Shown here in pieces: positions 21,964 through 30,678 of a DNA stretch of 46,416 nt (position 1 is the first letter of the stretch; each line of letters starts with the position of its first letter). The stretch lies in NCBI GenBank assembly GCA_017860455.1, contig JAGDMF010000016.1, positions 1-46,416 of the forward strand. Direction: 5' to 3'. Origin of the DNA: Bacteroidota bacterium. GTDB taxonomy: Bacteria; Bacteroidota; Bacteroidia; Bacteroidales; WCHB1-69. The notes under the pieces are model-generated. The model saw nothing but the letters and a program-made list of their open reading frames with translations. It searched no databases and was not told the origin of the DNA. The position numbers and the translations under genes were made by a program.

Positions 21964-24051
21964 ATGAGGAAATTATTTTTATTTTTTGGATTATTAGTTG
22001 CGCTAAATTTTTATAGTTTTGCCCACTTTACTCCTAGTTTAAGATGTTTATATGTAAAAGATGACAATTCTGTCTCATTATATTTTGTTCCGGTTGACTC
22101 TTTGATCAATTCAGGAGCAAATGTATTTCAACAATATGCAGTATATTATGCTGCCAATTATGCAGGACCATTTACACTACTTCAAGATGCGATGACCACC
22201 TGTAATACTGATTGTTTTGATGGATTGGATCCGGTTGTTCATAATTATTATTATATAAAAGCAACTTATTCCGGTGGGTTAACTTATTATTCCGATACAT
22301 TAGCTGTCATGTATTCTACTGTAAGTAATCCCGGAAATGGTACAGCATTAATCACATGGACACCAGATCCTTATAGTCCACTTCCTGCAACATCTGATCA
22401 ATATTTTTCGGTTTACAGAAAAACTCCATACGATTTTGATTTTTCATTTGCGGGAATCATTCCGGCAACCAGTCCACACACTTTCAGAGATACCATCAAT
22501 GTTTGTAACGATGAAATCAAATATCGGGTTCAGATTCAAAACCAAATGTATTCAGAAACTTCAAAATGTAGAAACTCCTCCACTGTTTCAACAGGAATAT
22601 TTCAAAACACCATTGCCCCCAATATTCCCACTTTAACAAAAGTTTCAGTAGATGAAAATACAAATCGGGTTAACTTAACCTGGGTTGAATCAGCGAATTC
22701 TGATGTTAATTCTTATGTGATTTTTCATTCATCTACTCCTGTTACCACCTGGTTACCAATAGATACAGTATGGGGTAAATCAACAATAACATGGGAAGAT
22801 AATATTAATATATCTTCATTTACAAACAATTACCGTATTTCAGCCCGTGATAGTTGTGGTTTGGCTAGTGCCATGACCATTGATTATCAATCCAATATGC
22901 TATTAACTTCAGCTATAGATCCTTGTCATAATAATGTCACATTAAGTTGGACACCATATCTCAACATGACCAGTGGATTACATCATTATGATATATTGAT
23001 GTCCATTAACGGTATTGGATATTCAGTTGTTGCGTCCAACTTATCACCAAGTACGACAAGTTATGTTTACAATGGTTTATTAAACAATACTAATTACAGT
23101 TTTATAGTTGAAGCTAGTAATAGTTCTATTATTAAATGTAAATCCATTAAAACCAGTTTTGATTATATTGTAGAAGAGAGAACTGATTATGCTTATGTAG
23201 CATCCATTTCCGTAGTAGAGAACAAAAATTTGGTGATAACTATTAACACAAACGGAATTGAGAATGAATTTGATTATCTTGAGTTATATAGAAGTGAAGA
23301 TTCTCCGGTGAATTTCACAAAGATTGCTGAAATTCCTTACCAGATGAACAACACATACACCTATAATGATTTGAATTTACAGGTTACAAAAAAAACATAT
23401 TACTACAGAGTCCTTTTATATAGTGATTGTTTACCAGAACCATTGATGTCCAATACAGCGAATAGTATCTTATTGACGATCAGTGGTGATGCTGCACATC
23501 GGAATACATTACAATGGTATAATTTTGATGATAATGTTCCATTAACGGTGAATCCAAATTCATTTATTCAAAGAAAAATGGAGACTGATGGTGATTTTGT
23601 AGAGATGGTAAGTAACATCGTATGGTCGGCATATAACAGTTATGTAGATGATGTATCAGAACTTCAATATTACGGATCTGTATTCAAATATAAAGTTGGG
23701 GTTAATCAGACCACAAACGACTATGGGTATTGTCCGGCCAGTTTTTCAAATGAAGTAACGATCAAACAGAAACCAACTATTTGGATACCTAATGCATTCA
23801 GACCGGTAGGATCTCAAAACAAAGTATTTAAGCCAATCAATTCTTTTATATCAGCAAGTACTTATACATTTGTAATATATAACAGATATGGACAGATTGT
23901 ATTTCAAACGACCAATCCGAATGAGGGATGGGAAGGGAGGTTACCGAATGGTGAATATGCACCTGCGGGAGTATATGCGTACAAGATTGAATTTATAGAT
24001 AATTCTGACGAGCCATTTATCACAAATGGGACAGTTACATTATTTTATTAA
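21964..24051 (+). CDS. Secreted fibronectin-type repeat protein with T9SS type B C-terminal domain
   Basis: A 695-residue exported protein. The signal peptide MRKLFLFFGLLVALNFYSFAH is followed by several fibronectin type III-like beta-sandwich units, with strands such as NRVNLTWVESANSDVNSYVIFHSS, NNVTLSWTPYL and KKTYYYRVLLYSD. The last ~90 residues (IWIPNAFRPVGSQNKVFKPINSF ... FVIYNRYGQIVFQTTNPNEGWEGRLPNGEYAPAGVYAYKIEF ... GTVTLFY) are a canonical gliding-motility-associated type B domain, directing export through T9SS. It is a probable surface adhesin or filament part. I used the ATG at 21964 because it opens the signal peptide; TTG at 21958 is also in frame. It lies 34 nt after the M16-like gene and is plausibly functionally linked to it. 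Confidence 0.87.
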   Translation: MRKLFLFFGLLVALNFYSFAHFTPSLRCLYVKDDNSVSLYFVPVDSLINSGANVFQQYAVYYAANYAGPFTLLQDAMTTCNTDCFDGLDPVVHNYYYIKATYSGGLTYYSDTLAVMYSTVSNPGNGTALITWTPDPYSPLPATSDQYFSVYRKTPYDFDFSFAGIIPATSPHTFRDTINVCNDEIKYRVQIQNQMYSETSKCRNSSTVSTGIFQNTIAPNIPTLTKVSVDENTNRVNLTWVESANSDVNSYVIFHSSTPVTTWLPIDTVWGKSTITWEDNINISSFTNNYRISARDSCGLASAMTIDYQSNMLLTSAIDPCHNNVTLSWTPYLNMTSGLHHYDILMSINGIGYSVVASNLSPSTTSYVYNGLLNNTNYSFIVEASNSSIIKCKSIKTSFDYIVEERTDYAYVASISVVENKNLVITINTNGIENEFDYLELYRSEDSPVNFTKIAEIPYQMNNTYTYNDLNLQVTKKTYYYRVLLYSDCLPEPLMSNTANSILLTISGDAAHRNTLQWYNFDDNVPLTVNPNSFIQRKMETDGDFVEMVSNIVWSAYNSYVDDVSELQYYGSVFKYKVGVNQTTNDYGYCPASFSNEVTIKQKPTIWIPNAFRPVGSQNKVFKPINSFISASTYTFVIYNRYGQIVFQTTNPNEGWEGRLPNGEYAPAGVYAYKIEFIDNSDEPFITNGTVTLFY

Positions 24052-24068
24052 AAAAAAGTTATCGGCTA

Positions 24069-24098
24069 TTGATATATCGGAAATTATTTGTATATTTG
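24069..24098 (+). promoter_or_regulatory. Consensus Bacteroidota promoter of the ribosomal operon
   Basis: TTG (24069-24071), exactly 19 nt, then TATATTTG (24091-24098): the best-matching -33/-7 pair in the window. It would start transcription near 24102, giving a leader of about 210 nt ahead of rpmD. Confidence 0.75.
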
Positions 24099-24111
24099 CC
24101 GGCTTTTAGGA

Positions 24112-24168
24112 GTGAATCAAGAAGATGGATTTGAGGGGAAGAAAAAACGCGCAACTGCTTGATTTCAC
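24112..24168 (+). promoter_or_regulatory. Structured 5' leader hairpin, possible r-protein control site
   Basis: GTGAATCAAG (24112-24121) pairs with CTTGATTTCAC (24158-24168), with one bulged base, enclosing a 36-nt purine-rich loop. It begins about 10 nt after the predicted transcription start. Ribosomal operons are often self-regulated by a product binding such leaders. No known r-protein binding motif is recognised here, so the regulatory role is inferred. The rest of the leader (24169-24311) is AT-rich with no gene. Confidence 0.45.
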
Positions 24169-24311
24169 GGATCATAATTAATTATTGTTGGATATTTGGG
24201 GTTGATTTTTTATGATTATATATGTGAAAATAGTTGCATTTTTTATCCAAAAAAGCTACTATTTTTTTATTAAGTAACAAAACAACAAATTAAAATACAA
24301 TTATCGAAGGG

Positions 24312-24491
24312 ATGAAAAAGATTAAAATTACACAAGTAAGAAGTGCGATTGACAGGCCCATACGTCAAAAAAGATCGCTAGAAGCATTAGGATTAAAAAA
24401 AATGCATCAAACTGTTGAGCACAATCCAACTCCACAAATTTTAGGGATCGTTGAGAAAGTGAAACACTTAGTACAAGTGGAAGAAATTTAA
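24312..24491 (+). CDS. rpmD: 50S ribosomal protein L30
   Basis: A 59-residue protein that forms part of the large ribosomal subunit. It starts MKKIKITQVRSAIDRPIRQK and contains the family segment RSLEALGLKKMHQTVEHN followed by GIVEKVKHLVQVEEI. The length is normal. It is the first gene of this cluster: rpsE, which normally sits immediately upstream in the spc operon, is absent and replaced by a long leader and a T9SS gene. rplO follows after 32 nt. Confidence 0.95.
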   Translation: MKKIKITQVRSAIDRPIRQKRSLEALGLKKMHQTVEHNPTPQILGIVEKVKHLVQVEEI

Positions 24492-24523
24492 AAGAGTATT
24501 AATAGATTTTGAAATTTACAACA

Positions 24524-25018
24524 ATGAATTTAAACAACTTAAAACCTGCAGAAGGAGCAACAAAATCTTCAAAAAGAATAGGTAGAGGTCAAGGGTCAGG
24601 CAAAGGAGCTACATCAACCAGAGGTCATAAAGGAGCACAATCAAGATCAGGTTACAGCCGTAAAATTGGTTTTGAAGGTGGTCAGATGCCTATTTATAGA
24701 ATTTTACCTAAGAGAGGATTCAAAAACATCAACAGAGTTGAATACAGTGCAATCAATTTAAGTACTCTTCAAATGTTAGTTGACAAAACTAAAACCACAG
24801 ACATCACTTTGGAATTGATGAGAGAAAACGGACTAATTGCTAAGAAAGACTTAGTAAAAGTTTTAGGAAAAGGTGAGTTAACAACTAAAATAAATATCAC
24901 CGTACATAATATTTCAAAAAGTGCAAAAGAAGCGATTGAAAAATTAGGTGGTACTGTAACTACAATTTTTGCTGCAAAAGCAGTAGAAGAAACAAAAGAA
25001 ACAGCTGAAAATAATTAA
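24524..25018 (+). CDS. rplO: 50S ribosomal protein L15
   Basis: A 164-residue large-subunit protein. The N-terminus MNLNNLKPAEGATKSSKRIGRG and the glycine/arginine-rich stretch RGQGSGKGATSTRGHKGAQSRSG are diagnostic, followed by GFEGGQMPIYRILPKRGF. The C-terminal tail (VEETKETAENN) is slightly longer than in Escherichia coli. The ATG at 24524 gives the family N-terminus; an in-frame TTG at 24509 is less likely. secY begins 19 nt later. Confidence 0.96.
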   Translation: MNLNNLKPAEGATKSSKRIGRGQGSGKGATSTRGHKGAQSRSGYSRKIGFEGGQMPIYRILPKRGFKNINRVEYSAINLSTLQMLVDKTKTTDITLELMRENGLIAKKDLVKVLGKGELTTKINITVHNISKSAKEAIEKLGGTVTTIFAAKAVEETKETAENN

Positions 25019-25037
25019 TTAAAAATAACGGCACCTC

Positions 25038-26390
25038 ATGAATAGATTTTTTAACACGATCCGAAATATATTCAAAATTGAAGATTTACGCAAACGTATT
25101 CTTTATACGTTGCTTATTGTTTTAGTTTATCGTTTGGGATCTCATATAGTACTACCTGGGATAAACCCCGGAGCATTGACTGCTTTCTCAAAATCAACAC
25201 AAGAAGGTTTATTAGGACTTTTAGACCTATTTTCCGGAGGTGCATTTTCAAATGCATCAATCTTTGCACTTGGAGTGATGCCTTACATTTCAGCTTCGAT
25301 TGTAATTCAATTACTTACCTTAGCTGTTCCCTATTTTCAACGTCTACAAAAAGAGGGTGAAAGCGGAAGAACAAAAATTAATCAGATTACCCGTTATTTA
25401 ACGATTGCTGTAGTTGGGGTTCAAGCACCTGCATATATTGCTAATATAGTTCAACAATATAGTGGTGCAGTATCTCCAGCAATGATTGAAACCGGAATTT
25501 TTGGATTTTCCATGTTCTCAGTTACTGCATTTATATTACTGATATCCGGTACATTATTTATAATGTGGTTAGGTGAAAAGATAACTGATAATGGTTTAGG
25601 AAATGGTATTTCCATCATCATTATGACCGGTATTATTGCTCGTTTCCCATTTGCATTGGAAGCAGAATTTGTATCCAGAATCACAGAAATGAATGGTGGC
25701 CCCATCTTGTTTATTGCAGAGCTTGTTATCATGATGGTTATCATTGCATTGTGTGTATTATTAGTACAAGGCACCCGCCGTATTCCTGTTCAATATGCCA
25801 AAAGAATTGAAGGAAATAAACAATATGGCGGTGTTCGTAACTTCTTACCATTAAAAGTGAATGCAGCTGGTGTAATGCCTATCATTTTTGCACAAGCTAT
25901 CATGTTCTTACCTTTAATGTTTATCAATAGAGGTGGAGAGCAACCAAGTAAATTCTGGTTAAGTTTTGTAGATTATAATGGTATAGCATATAACATTGTA
26001 TTCTTTTTATTAATCATAGGATTCACTTATTTCTATACTGCCATCACTATCAATCCTCAACAAATAGCTGAAGATTTAAAGAAAAATGGTGGATTTATTC
26101 CCGGCACAAAACCTGGAAAACAAACCGCAAATTTAATTGATGATATTATGTCAAAAATTACATTACCTGGTTCATTTTTCTTAGGAATCGTTGCTGTATT
26201 ACCCGCGATTGTTAGAATGTTTAATGTCAATCAACAATTTGCGCAATTCTTTGGTGGAACATCATTATTAATTATGGTAGGTGTTGTGTTAGATATTCTT
26301 CAACAAGTTGAAAGTCATTTGTTAATGAGACATTATGATGGTTTAACTAAAACCGGAAGAATAAAAGGACGTAATAGTAGTGCATACTAA
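25038..26390 (+). CDS. secY: Preprotein translocase subunit SecY
   Basis: A 450-residue channel subunit of the inner-membrane Sec translocon, with about ten transmembrane helices. The recognisable features are IVLPGINPGAL (plug region), LGVMPYISASIVIQLL (signature of TM2), GNGISIIIMTGI, and the cytoplasmic RRIPVQYAKRI loop. The sequence ends in a typical LMRHYDGLTKTGRIKGR tail. It provides the first export step for the many signal-peptide proteins in this window, including the T9SS cargo. map starts 8 nt downstream. Confidence 0.97.
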   Translation: MNRFFNTIRNIFKIEDLRKRILYTLLIVLVYRLGSHIVLPGINPGALTAFSKSTQEGLLGLLDLFSGGAFSNASIFALGVMPYISASIVIQLLTLAVPYFQRLQKEGESGRTKINQITRYLTIAVVGVQAPAYIANIVQQYSGAVSPAMIETGIFGFSMFSVTAFILLISGTLFIMWLGEKITDNGLGNGISIIIMTGIIARFPFALEAEFVSRITEMNGGPILFIAELVIMMVIIALCVLLVQGTRRIPVQYAKRIEGNKQYGGVRNFLPLKVNAAGVMPIIFAQAIMFLPLMFINRGGEQPSKFWLSFVDYNGIAYNIVFFLLIIGFTYFYTAITINPQQIAEDLKKNGGFIPGTKPGKQTANLIDDIMSKITLPGSFFLGIVAVLPAIVRMFNVNQQFAQFFGGTSLLIMVGVVLDILQQVESHLLMRHYDGLTKTGRIKGRNSSAY

Positions 26391-26398
26391 AAAAAATA

Positions 26399-27190
26399 AT
26401 GTTTAATAAACCAAACATATATTCAGAAGCTGAAATTCAGCTTATAAAAGAAAGTTCTTTGCTTGTTGGTAAAACTTTAGCCGAAGTAGCTCAAAAAATT
26501 CAACCTGGCATACCCATTGCATTTTTAGATAAGATTGCAGAAGAGTATATCAGAGATCATCAGGGAGTTCCCTCTTTCAAAGGGTATAACGGTTATCCTG
26601 CAACACTTTGTATATCGATCAATGATGTTGTTGTACATGGGATTCCTACTGATCAGATTTTAGAAGAAGGAGATATTGTATCAGTTGATTGTGGCGTTTA
26701 TAAAAATGGGTATCATGGAGATTATGCTTACACTTTTGGAGTAGGTGAAATTTCAGAAGAAAAGAGACTCTTATTAGAACGGACAAAACAATCGTTACTT
26801 TTGGGAATAGCAGAAGCAAAACCTGGGAAATATACCGGTGATATTGGATATGTTATTCAAAAATACGTTGAATCTTTTGGTTATGGTGTTGTAAGAGATT
26901 TATGTGGACATGGAATTGGAAAGAAACTCCATGAAGCACCTGAAATTCCGAACTTTGGTAAATCGGGAAAAGGGTATCCACTAAGAAGAGGGATGGTTTT
27001 TTGTATTGAACCTATGATTAATCAGGGAACATACAAAGTGTTTATTGAGAAAGATGGATGGACAATACGGACATGGGACGGAAAGCCATCGGCACATTTT
27101 GAGCATCAAATAGCACTCACCGAGCATGGAACAGAAGTTTTATCTACATACAAATATATTGAAGAAATTCTAAACAAAAAAAATAAATAA
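26399..27190 (+). CDS. map: Type I methionine aminopeptidase
   Basis: A 263-residue cytoplasmic metalloenzyme that removes the initiator methionine from new proteins. All five metal ligands can be found: Asp in VSVDCGVYKNG, Asp in YHGDYAYTF, His in CGHGIGKKLHEAPE, Glu in FCIEPM and Glu in FEHQIALTEHG. The substrate-pocket segment GYNGYPATLCISINDVVVHGIP is intact. The length matches the bacterial type Ia group. It is in the usual place between secY and infA. Confidence 0.97.
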   Translation: MFNKPNIYSEAEIQLIKESSLLVGKTLAEVAQKIQPGIPIAFLDKIAEEYIRDHQGVPSFKGYNGYPATLCISINDVVVHGIPTDQILEEGDIVSVDCGVYKNGYHGDYAYTFGVGEISEEKRLLLERTKQSLLLGIAEAKPGKYTGDIGYVIQKYVESFGYGVVRDLCGHGIGKKLHEAPEIPNFGKSGKGYPLRRGMVFCIEPMINQGTYKVFIEKDGWTIRTWDGKPSAHFEHQIALTEHGTEVLSTYKYIEEILNKKNK

Positions 27191-27193
27191 CGA

Positions 27194-27415
27194 ATGGCAA
27201 AACAATCATCCATAGAGCAAGACGGCGTAGTTATCGAATCACTCGGTAATGCAATGTTCCGTGTTCAGTTGGAAAACGGTCACGTAATCACTGCACACAT
27301 TTCCGGGAAAATGAGGTTGAACTACATCAAAATTTTACCTGGAGACAAAGTGCAAGTTGAGATGTCACCGTACGATTTAACCAAGGGTAGAATAACATTT
27401 AGACATAAATCATAA
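27194..27415 (+). CDS. infA: Translation initiation factor IF-1
   Basis: A 73-residue OB-fold protein that binds the A site of the 30S subunit during initiation. It starts [20 protein letters not shown] and contains [20 protein letters not shown] and the C-terminal [13 protein letters not shown], which matches the family closely. It begins 3 nt after the map stop codon. Confidence 0.97.
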   Translation: MAKQSSIEQDGVVIESLGNAMFRVQLENGHVITAHISGKMRLNYIKILPGDKVQVEMSPYDLTKGRITFRHKS

Positions 27416-27437
27416 AAAATTATAAAATACAAAAACA

Positions 27438-27554
27438 ATGAAAGTAAGAGCATCAGTTAAAAAAAGATCTGAAGACTGCATCGTAGTAAGAAGAAAAGGT
27501 GTTGTTTATGTGATTAACAAAAAGAACCCAAAATTCAAACAACGTCAAGGATAA
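27438..27554 (+). CDS. rpmJ: 50S ribosomal protein L36, zinc-free form
   Basis: A 38-residue protein, [19 protein letters not shown] at the start and NPKFKQRQG at the end. Compared with the zinc-binding type (Cys at 11, 14, 27 and His at 33), only Cys14 remains; positions 11, 27 and 33 are Ser, Asn/Lys and Phe. So it is the C-minus form, as is usual in Bacteroidota. It lies in its standard place between infA and rpsM. Confidence 0.95.
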   Translation: MKVRASVKKRSEDCIVVRRKGVVYVINKKNPKFKQRQG

Positions 27555-27584
27555 TATTAACAAATAAACAAATATAACAAGAGT

Positions 27585-27959
27585 ATGGCAAGAATTGCAG
27601 GTATTGATTTACCCAACAATAAAAGAGGTGAAATCGGATTAACTTACATCTATGGTATAGGTAGAAGTACAGCTCAACAAATTTTAGACAAAGCTAACAT
27701 TGACTATAATAAAAAGGTTAGTGAGTGGAATGATGATGAGTTGGCAGCACTTCGTGGAATAATCAATGAAATTAAAGTAGAAGGTGCGTTGCGTTCTGAG
27801 GTTCAAACAAACATCAAACGTTTAATGGATATCGGCTGTTACAGAGGTATTCGTCATCGTATCGGATTACCACTACGTGGACAAAGTACTAAAAATAACG
27901 CTCGTACAAGAAAAGGGCGTAAGAAAACAGTTGCGAATAAGAAAAAAGCAACTAAGTAA
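27585..27959 (+). CDS. rpsM: 30S ribosomal protein S13
   Basis: A 124-residue small-subunit head protein that contacts tRNA and 50S bridges. The start [19 protein letters not shown], the helix-two-turn-helix [15 protein letters not shown], and the C-terminal [19 protein letters not shown] followed by NARTRKG are diagnostic. It ends in a lysine-rich tail. Normal length for the family. Confidence 0.97.
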   Translation: MARIAGIDLPNNKRGEIGLTYIYGIGRSTAQQILDKANIDYNKKVSEWNDDELAALRGIINEIKVEGALRSEVQTNIKRLMDIGCYRGIRHRIGLPLRGQSTKNNARTRKGRKKTVANKKKATK

Positions 27960-27999
27960 TGTGTAATTTAAAATTTTAGTCAGAAGAAGGAATATAATT

Positions 28000-28389
28000 A
28001 TGGCAAAGAACACAAAAACAATAAAAAAGAAAGTCGTTAGAATTGATGCAATGGGCAAGGCTTTTATTTCAGCATCGTTCAACAATGTTATTGTAACCCT
28101 AACAAATAGCGACGGTCAAGTAATCTCTTGGTCATCTGCCGGTAAAATGGGATTCAGAGGTTCAAAGAAAAACACTCCTTATGCAGCACAAATGGCTGCA
28201 CAAGATTGTGCAAAAGTGGCTTACGATCTAGGATTAAGAAAAGTTAAGGTTTATGTAAAAGGACCAGGAAGTGGAAGAGAATCTGCTATCCGTACAATTC
28301 ATGCTGCCGGAATTATGGTAGAAGAGATTACAGATGTAACTCCATTACCACACAACGGTTGTCGTCCTCCAAAACGCAGAAGAGTTTAA
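28000..28389 (+). CDS. rpsK: 30S ribosomal protein S11
   Basis: A 129-residue platform protein of the small subunit. Diagnostic features are [52 protein letters not shown] and the invariant C-terminal [16 protein letters not shown]. It starts 40 nt after rpsM and is in the standard alpha-operon order. Confidence 0.97.
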   Translation: MAKNTKTIKKKVVRIDAMGKAFISASFNNVIVTLTNSDGQVISWSSAGKMGFRGSKKNTPYAAQMAAQDCAKVAYDLGLRKVKVYVKGPGSGRESAIRTIHAAGIMVEEITDVTPLPHNGCRPPKRRRV

Positions 28390-28435
28390 TTTTAAAATCG
28401 TTAACTTAATTTAGAATCAGCAAAAAAGTAAAATT

Positions 28436-29041
28436 ATGGCAAGATATACAGGACCAAAAACCAGAATCGCTAGAAAATTCAAAGAGCCTATCTTTGGACC
28501 AGATAAATATCTAGAAAGAAGAAGTTATCCACCAGGACAACACGGACAAAACAGAAAACGTGCAAAAATGTCTGAGTATGGTATTCAATTACAAGAAAAA
28601 CAAAAAGCAAAATACACTTACGGATTATTAGAACGTCAATTTAAAAAATTGTTCTTAAAAGCAGCAAGTAAAAAAGGGATCACCGGTCAAAATTTAATGA
28701 AATTGATTGAATCACGTCTTGATAATGTTGTGTATCGTTTAGGAATTGCTCCATCAAGAGCAGCTGCCCGTCAATTAGTAAATCACAGACATATCTTAGT
28801 AAACGGAGAGATTTGCAATATCCCATCTATGTTATTAGAACCAGGTGATATTATTGCAGTTCGTGAACGTTCAAAATCATTAGAAGTGATTACTAACTCT
28901 TTACATGGACATTCTAATAAATTTAATTGGTTAGAGTGGGATGGCAATCTTTTTACAGGAAAATTCATGAATTATCCTGAGAGAGAAGATATTCCTGAAA
29001 ACATTAACGAACAAGCAATTGTTGAGTTATATTCTAAATAA
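28436..29041 (+). CDS. rpsD: 30S ribosomal protein S4, zinc-free form
   Basis: A 201-residue 16S rRNA-binding protein needed early in 30S assembly. The N-terminal part ([15 protein letters not shown], then [13 protein letters not shown]) lacks the four zinc-binding cysteines found in C-plus S4 proteins. The S4 RNA-binding domain [31 protein letters not shown] is complete. In enteric bacteria S4 represses this operon; whether it does so here is unknown. Confidence 0.97.
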   Translation: MARYTGPKTRIARKFKEPIFGPDKYLERRSYPPGQHGQNRKRAKMSEYGIQLQEKQKAKYTYGLLERQFKKLFLKAASKKGITGQNLMKLIESRLDNVVYRLGIAPSRAAARQLVNHRHILVNGEICNIPSMLLEPGDIIAVRERSKSLEVITNSLHGHSNKFNWLEWDGNLFTGKFMNYPEREDIPENINEQAIVELYSK

Positions 29042-29110
29042 TAGTATTTAGATTAATAATCAGGAAAAAAAACGTGATAAACAACGAATAATTAAGAAAT
29101 ATAAAATATT

Positions 29111-30112
29111 ATGGCAATTTTAACCTTTCAAAAGCCCGATAAAGTTATCATGAACGAAGCGGATGATTTTCGTGGATCATTCGAATTTCGTCCACTCCAA
29201 CAAGGCTATGGCCAAACCGTTGGGAACGCTCTCCGCCGTGTTCTGTTGTCATCCCTTGAAGGTTTCGCTATTACTTCGGTAAAAATTGATGGAGTTTCTC
29301 AAGAGTTCTCTTCAATTGCAGGAGTTATGGAAGATGTTACTGATATCGTTTTAAATTTGAAACAAATCCGTTTCAAAAATAAAATCGAGAACAATAACTC
29401 TGAAAAAACAAGAATCGTGATCGCCGGACAAGACACTTTTACAGCCGGAGATATGAATAAATATCTGAACTTCTTTCAGGTGCTAAATCCTGAGCAACTC
29501 ATCTGCCGCATGGAACCTAATACCAGAATAGAAATGGAGATCACTATTGATAAAGGTAGAGGTTATGTGCCAGCTGAAGAAAACAAATCACTACATGAAG
29601 GAATAGATGTAATCTCAATTGATTCTATCCACACTCCTATCAAAAATGTGAAATATACCGTTGAGAACTTCCGTGTAGAACAAAGAACTGACTTCGAAAA
29701 ATTGATCATGGACATCACTACTGATGGATCTATCCATCCAAAGGATGCCTTAAAAGAAGCAGCAAAAATTTTAATTCAACACTTCGCTCTTTTCTCAGAC
29801 GATAAAATCTCATTGGACTCTCCTATTCAATCCGGAGATAATGGTGGTGAAGATTTAGATGAAGCTTCTCTTGTGATCCGTCAAATCCTAAAATCAAAAT
29901 TGGTTGATATGGACTTGTCTGTTCGCGCTCTTAACTGTTTAAAATCAGCAGAATTAGAAACATTAGGTGAATTGGTTGCTATCCATAAAAGCGACCTTTT
30001 AAAATTCCGTAACTTTGGCAAAAAGTCTCTTTCTGAATTAGAAGATTTAGTAAAAGCTAAAGGATTGGAATTTGGAATGAATATAGCAAAATATAAATTA
30101 GATAAGGAATAA
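29111..30112 (+). CDS. rpoA: RNA polymerase alpha subunit
   Basis: A 333-residue subunit that nucleates RNA polymerase assembly. The N-terminal dimerisation domain includes [21 protein letters not shown] and [12 protein letters not shown]. After a linker near 235-250, the C-terminal domain carries helix-hairpin-helix motifs ([20 protein letters not shown] and [19 protein letters not shown]) used for UP-element and activator contact. Full length and in the usual order between rpsD and rplQ. Confidence 0.97.
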   Translation: MAILTFQKPDKVIMNEADDFRGSFEFRPLQQGYGQTVGNALRRVLLSSLEGFAITSVKIDGVSQEFSSIAGVMEDVTDIVLNLKQIRFKNKIENNNSEKTRIVIAGQDTFTAGDMNKYLNFFQVLNPEQLICRMEPNTRIEMEITIDKGRGYVPAEENKSLHEGIDVISIDSIHTPIKNVKYTVENFRVEQRTDFEKLIMDITTDGSIHPKDALKEAAKILIQHFALFSDDKISLDSPIQSGDNGGEDLDEASLVIRQILKSKLVDMDLSVRALNCLKSAELETLGELVAIHKSDLLKFRNFGKKSLSELEDLVKAKGLEFGMNIAKYKLDKE

Positions 30113-30118
30113 TAAGAA

Positions 30119-30622
30119 ATGAGACACGCGAAAAGAATTAATCATTTAGGTAGAACAAGTTCTCACAGAGCTGCGATGCTTTCAAATATGGCATCATCTT
30201 TGATTATACACAAAAGAATTTCTACAACTTTAGCAAAAGCTAAAGAGTTGAAAAAATATGTTGAACCTCTTGTAACAAGAAGCAAAAACGATACAACTCA
30301 CTCAAGAAGAATGGTATTTTCTTATCTTCAAGATAAATTTGCTGTTACTGAATTGTTTAGAGACATATCTCAAAAAATTGCTGACAGACCCGGTGGTTAT
30401 ACCAGAATTTTAAAAACCGGCTTCCGTCAAGGTGACAATGCAGAAATGTGTATTATTGAGTTCGTTGATTATAACGAAACTTATACCGTAAAAGAAGAAA
30501 AGAAAGCAACAAAAACTCGTCGTAGTCGTGCTAAAGCAGCTCCTAAAGCTGTTGAAGCTCCTAAAGCAGCAGCAAAAGTGGAAGAAACTCCAACTGCTGA
30601 AGCTACTGAAACACAAGAATAA
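30119..30622 (+). CDS. rplQ: 50S ribosomal protein L17 with extended tail
   Basis: A 167-residue large-subunit protein. The core ([21 protein letters not shown] ... [23 protein letters not shown] ... [27 protein letters not shown]) is standard. From about residue 122 there is a Lys/Ala/Glu-rich extension ([21 protein letters not shown]...), longer than the 127-residue Escherichia coli protein, as often seen in Bacteroidota. Last gene of the operon; a terminator follows 20 nt later. Confidence 0.96.
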   Translation: MRHAKRINHLGRTSSHRAAMLSNMASSLIIHKRISTTLAKAKELKKYVEPLVTRSKNDTTHSRRMVFSYLQDKFAVTELFRDISQKIADRPGGYTRILKTGFRQGDNAEMCIIEFVDYNETYTVKEEKKATKTRRSRAKAAPKAVEAPKAAAKVEETPTAEATETQE

Positions 30623-30642
30623 TTTGTTGTTTACCTCATCCT

Positions 30643-30678
30643 AAAAAAAAGGGTATTCATTTTGAATACCCTTTTTTT
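30643..30678. terminator. Bidirectional terminator between rplQ and queA
   Basis: Stem GGGTATTCA (30651-30659) and TGAATACCC (30663-30671) with a 3-nt loop, an A-run before it (30643-30650) and a T-run after (30672-30678). It can work in both directions for the convergent rplQ and queA. The queA stop codon (30677-30679) lies in the T-run. Confidence 0.9.
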
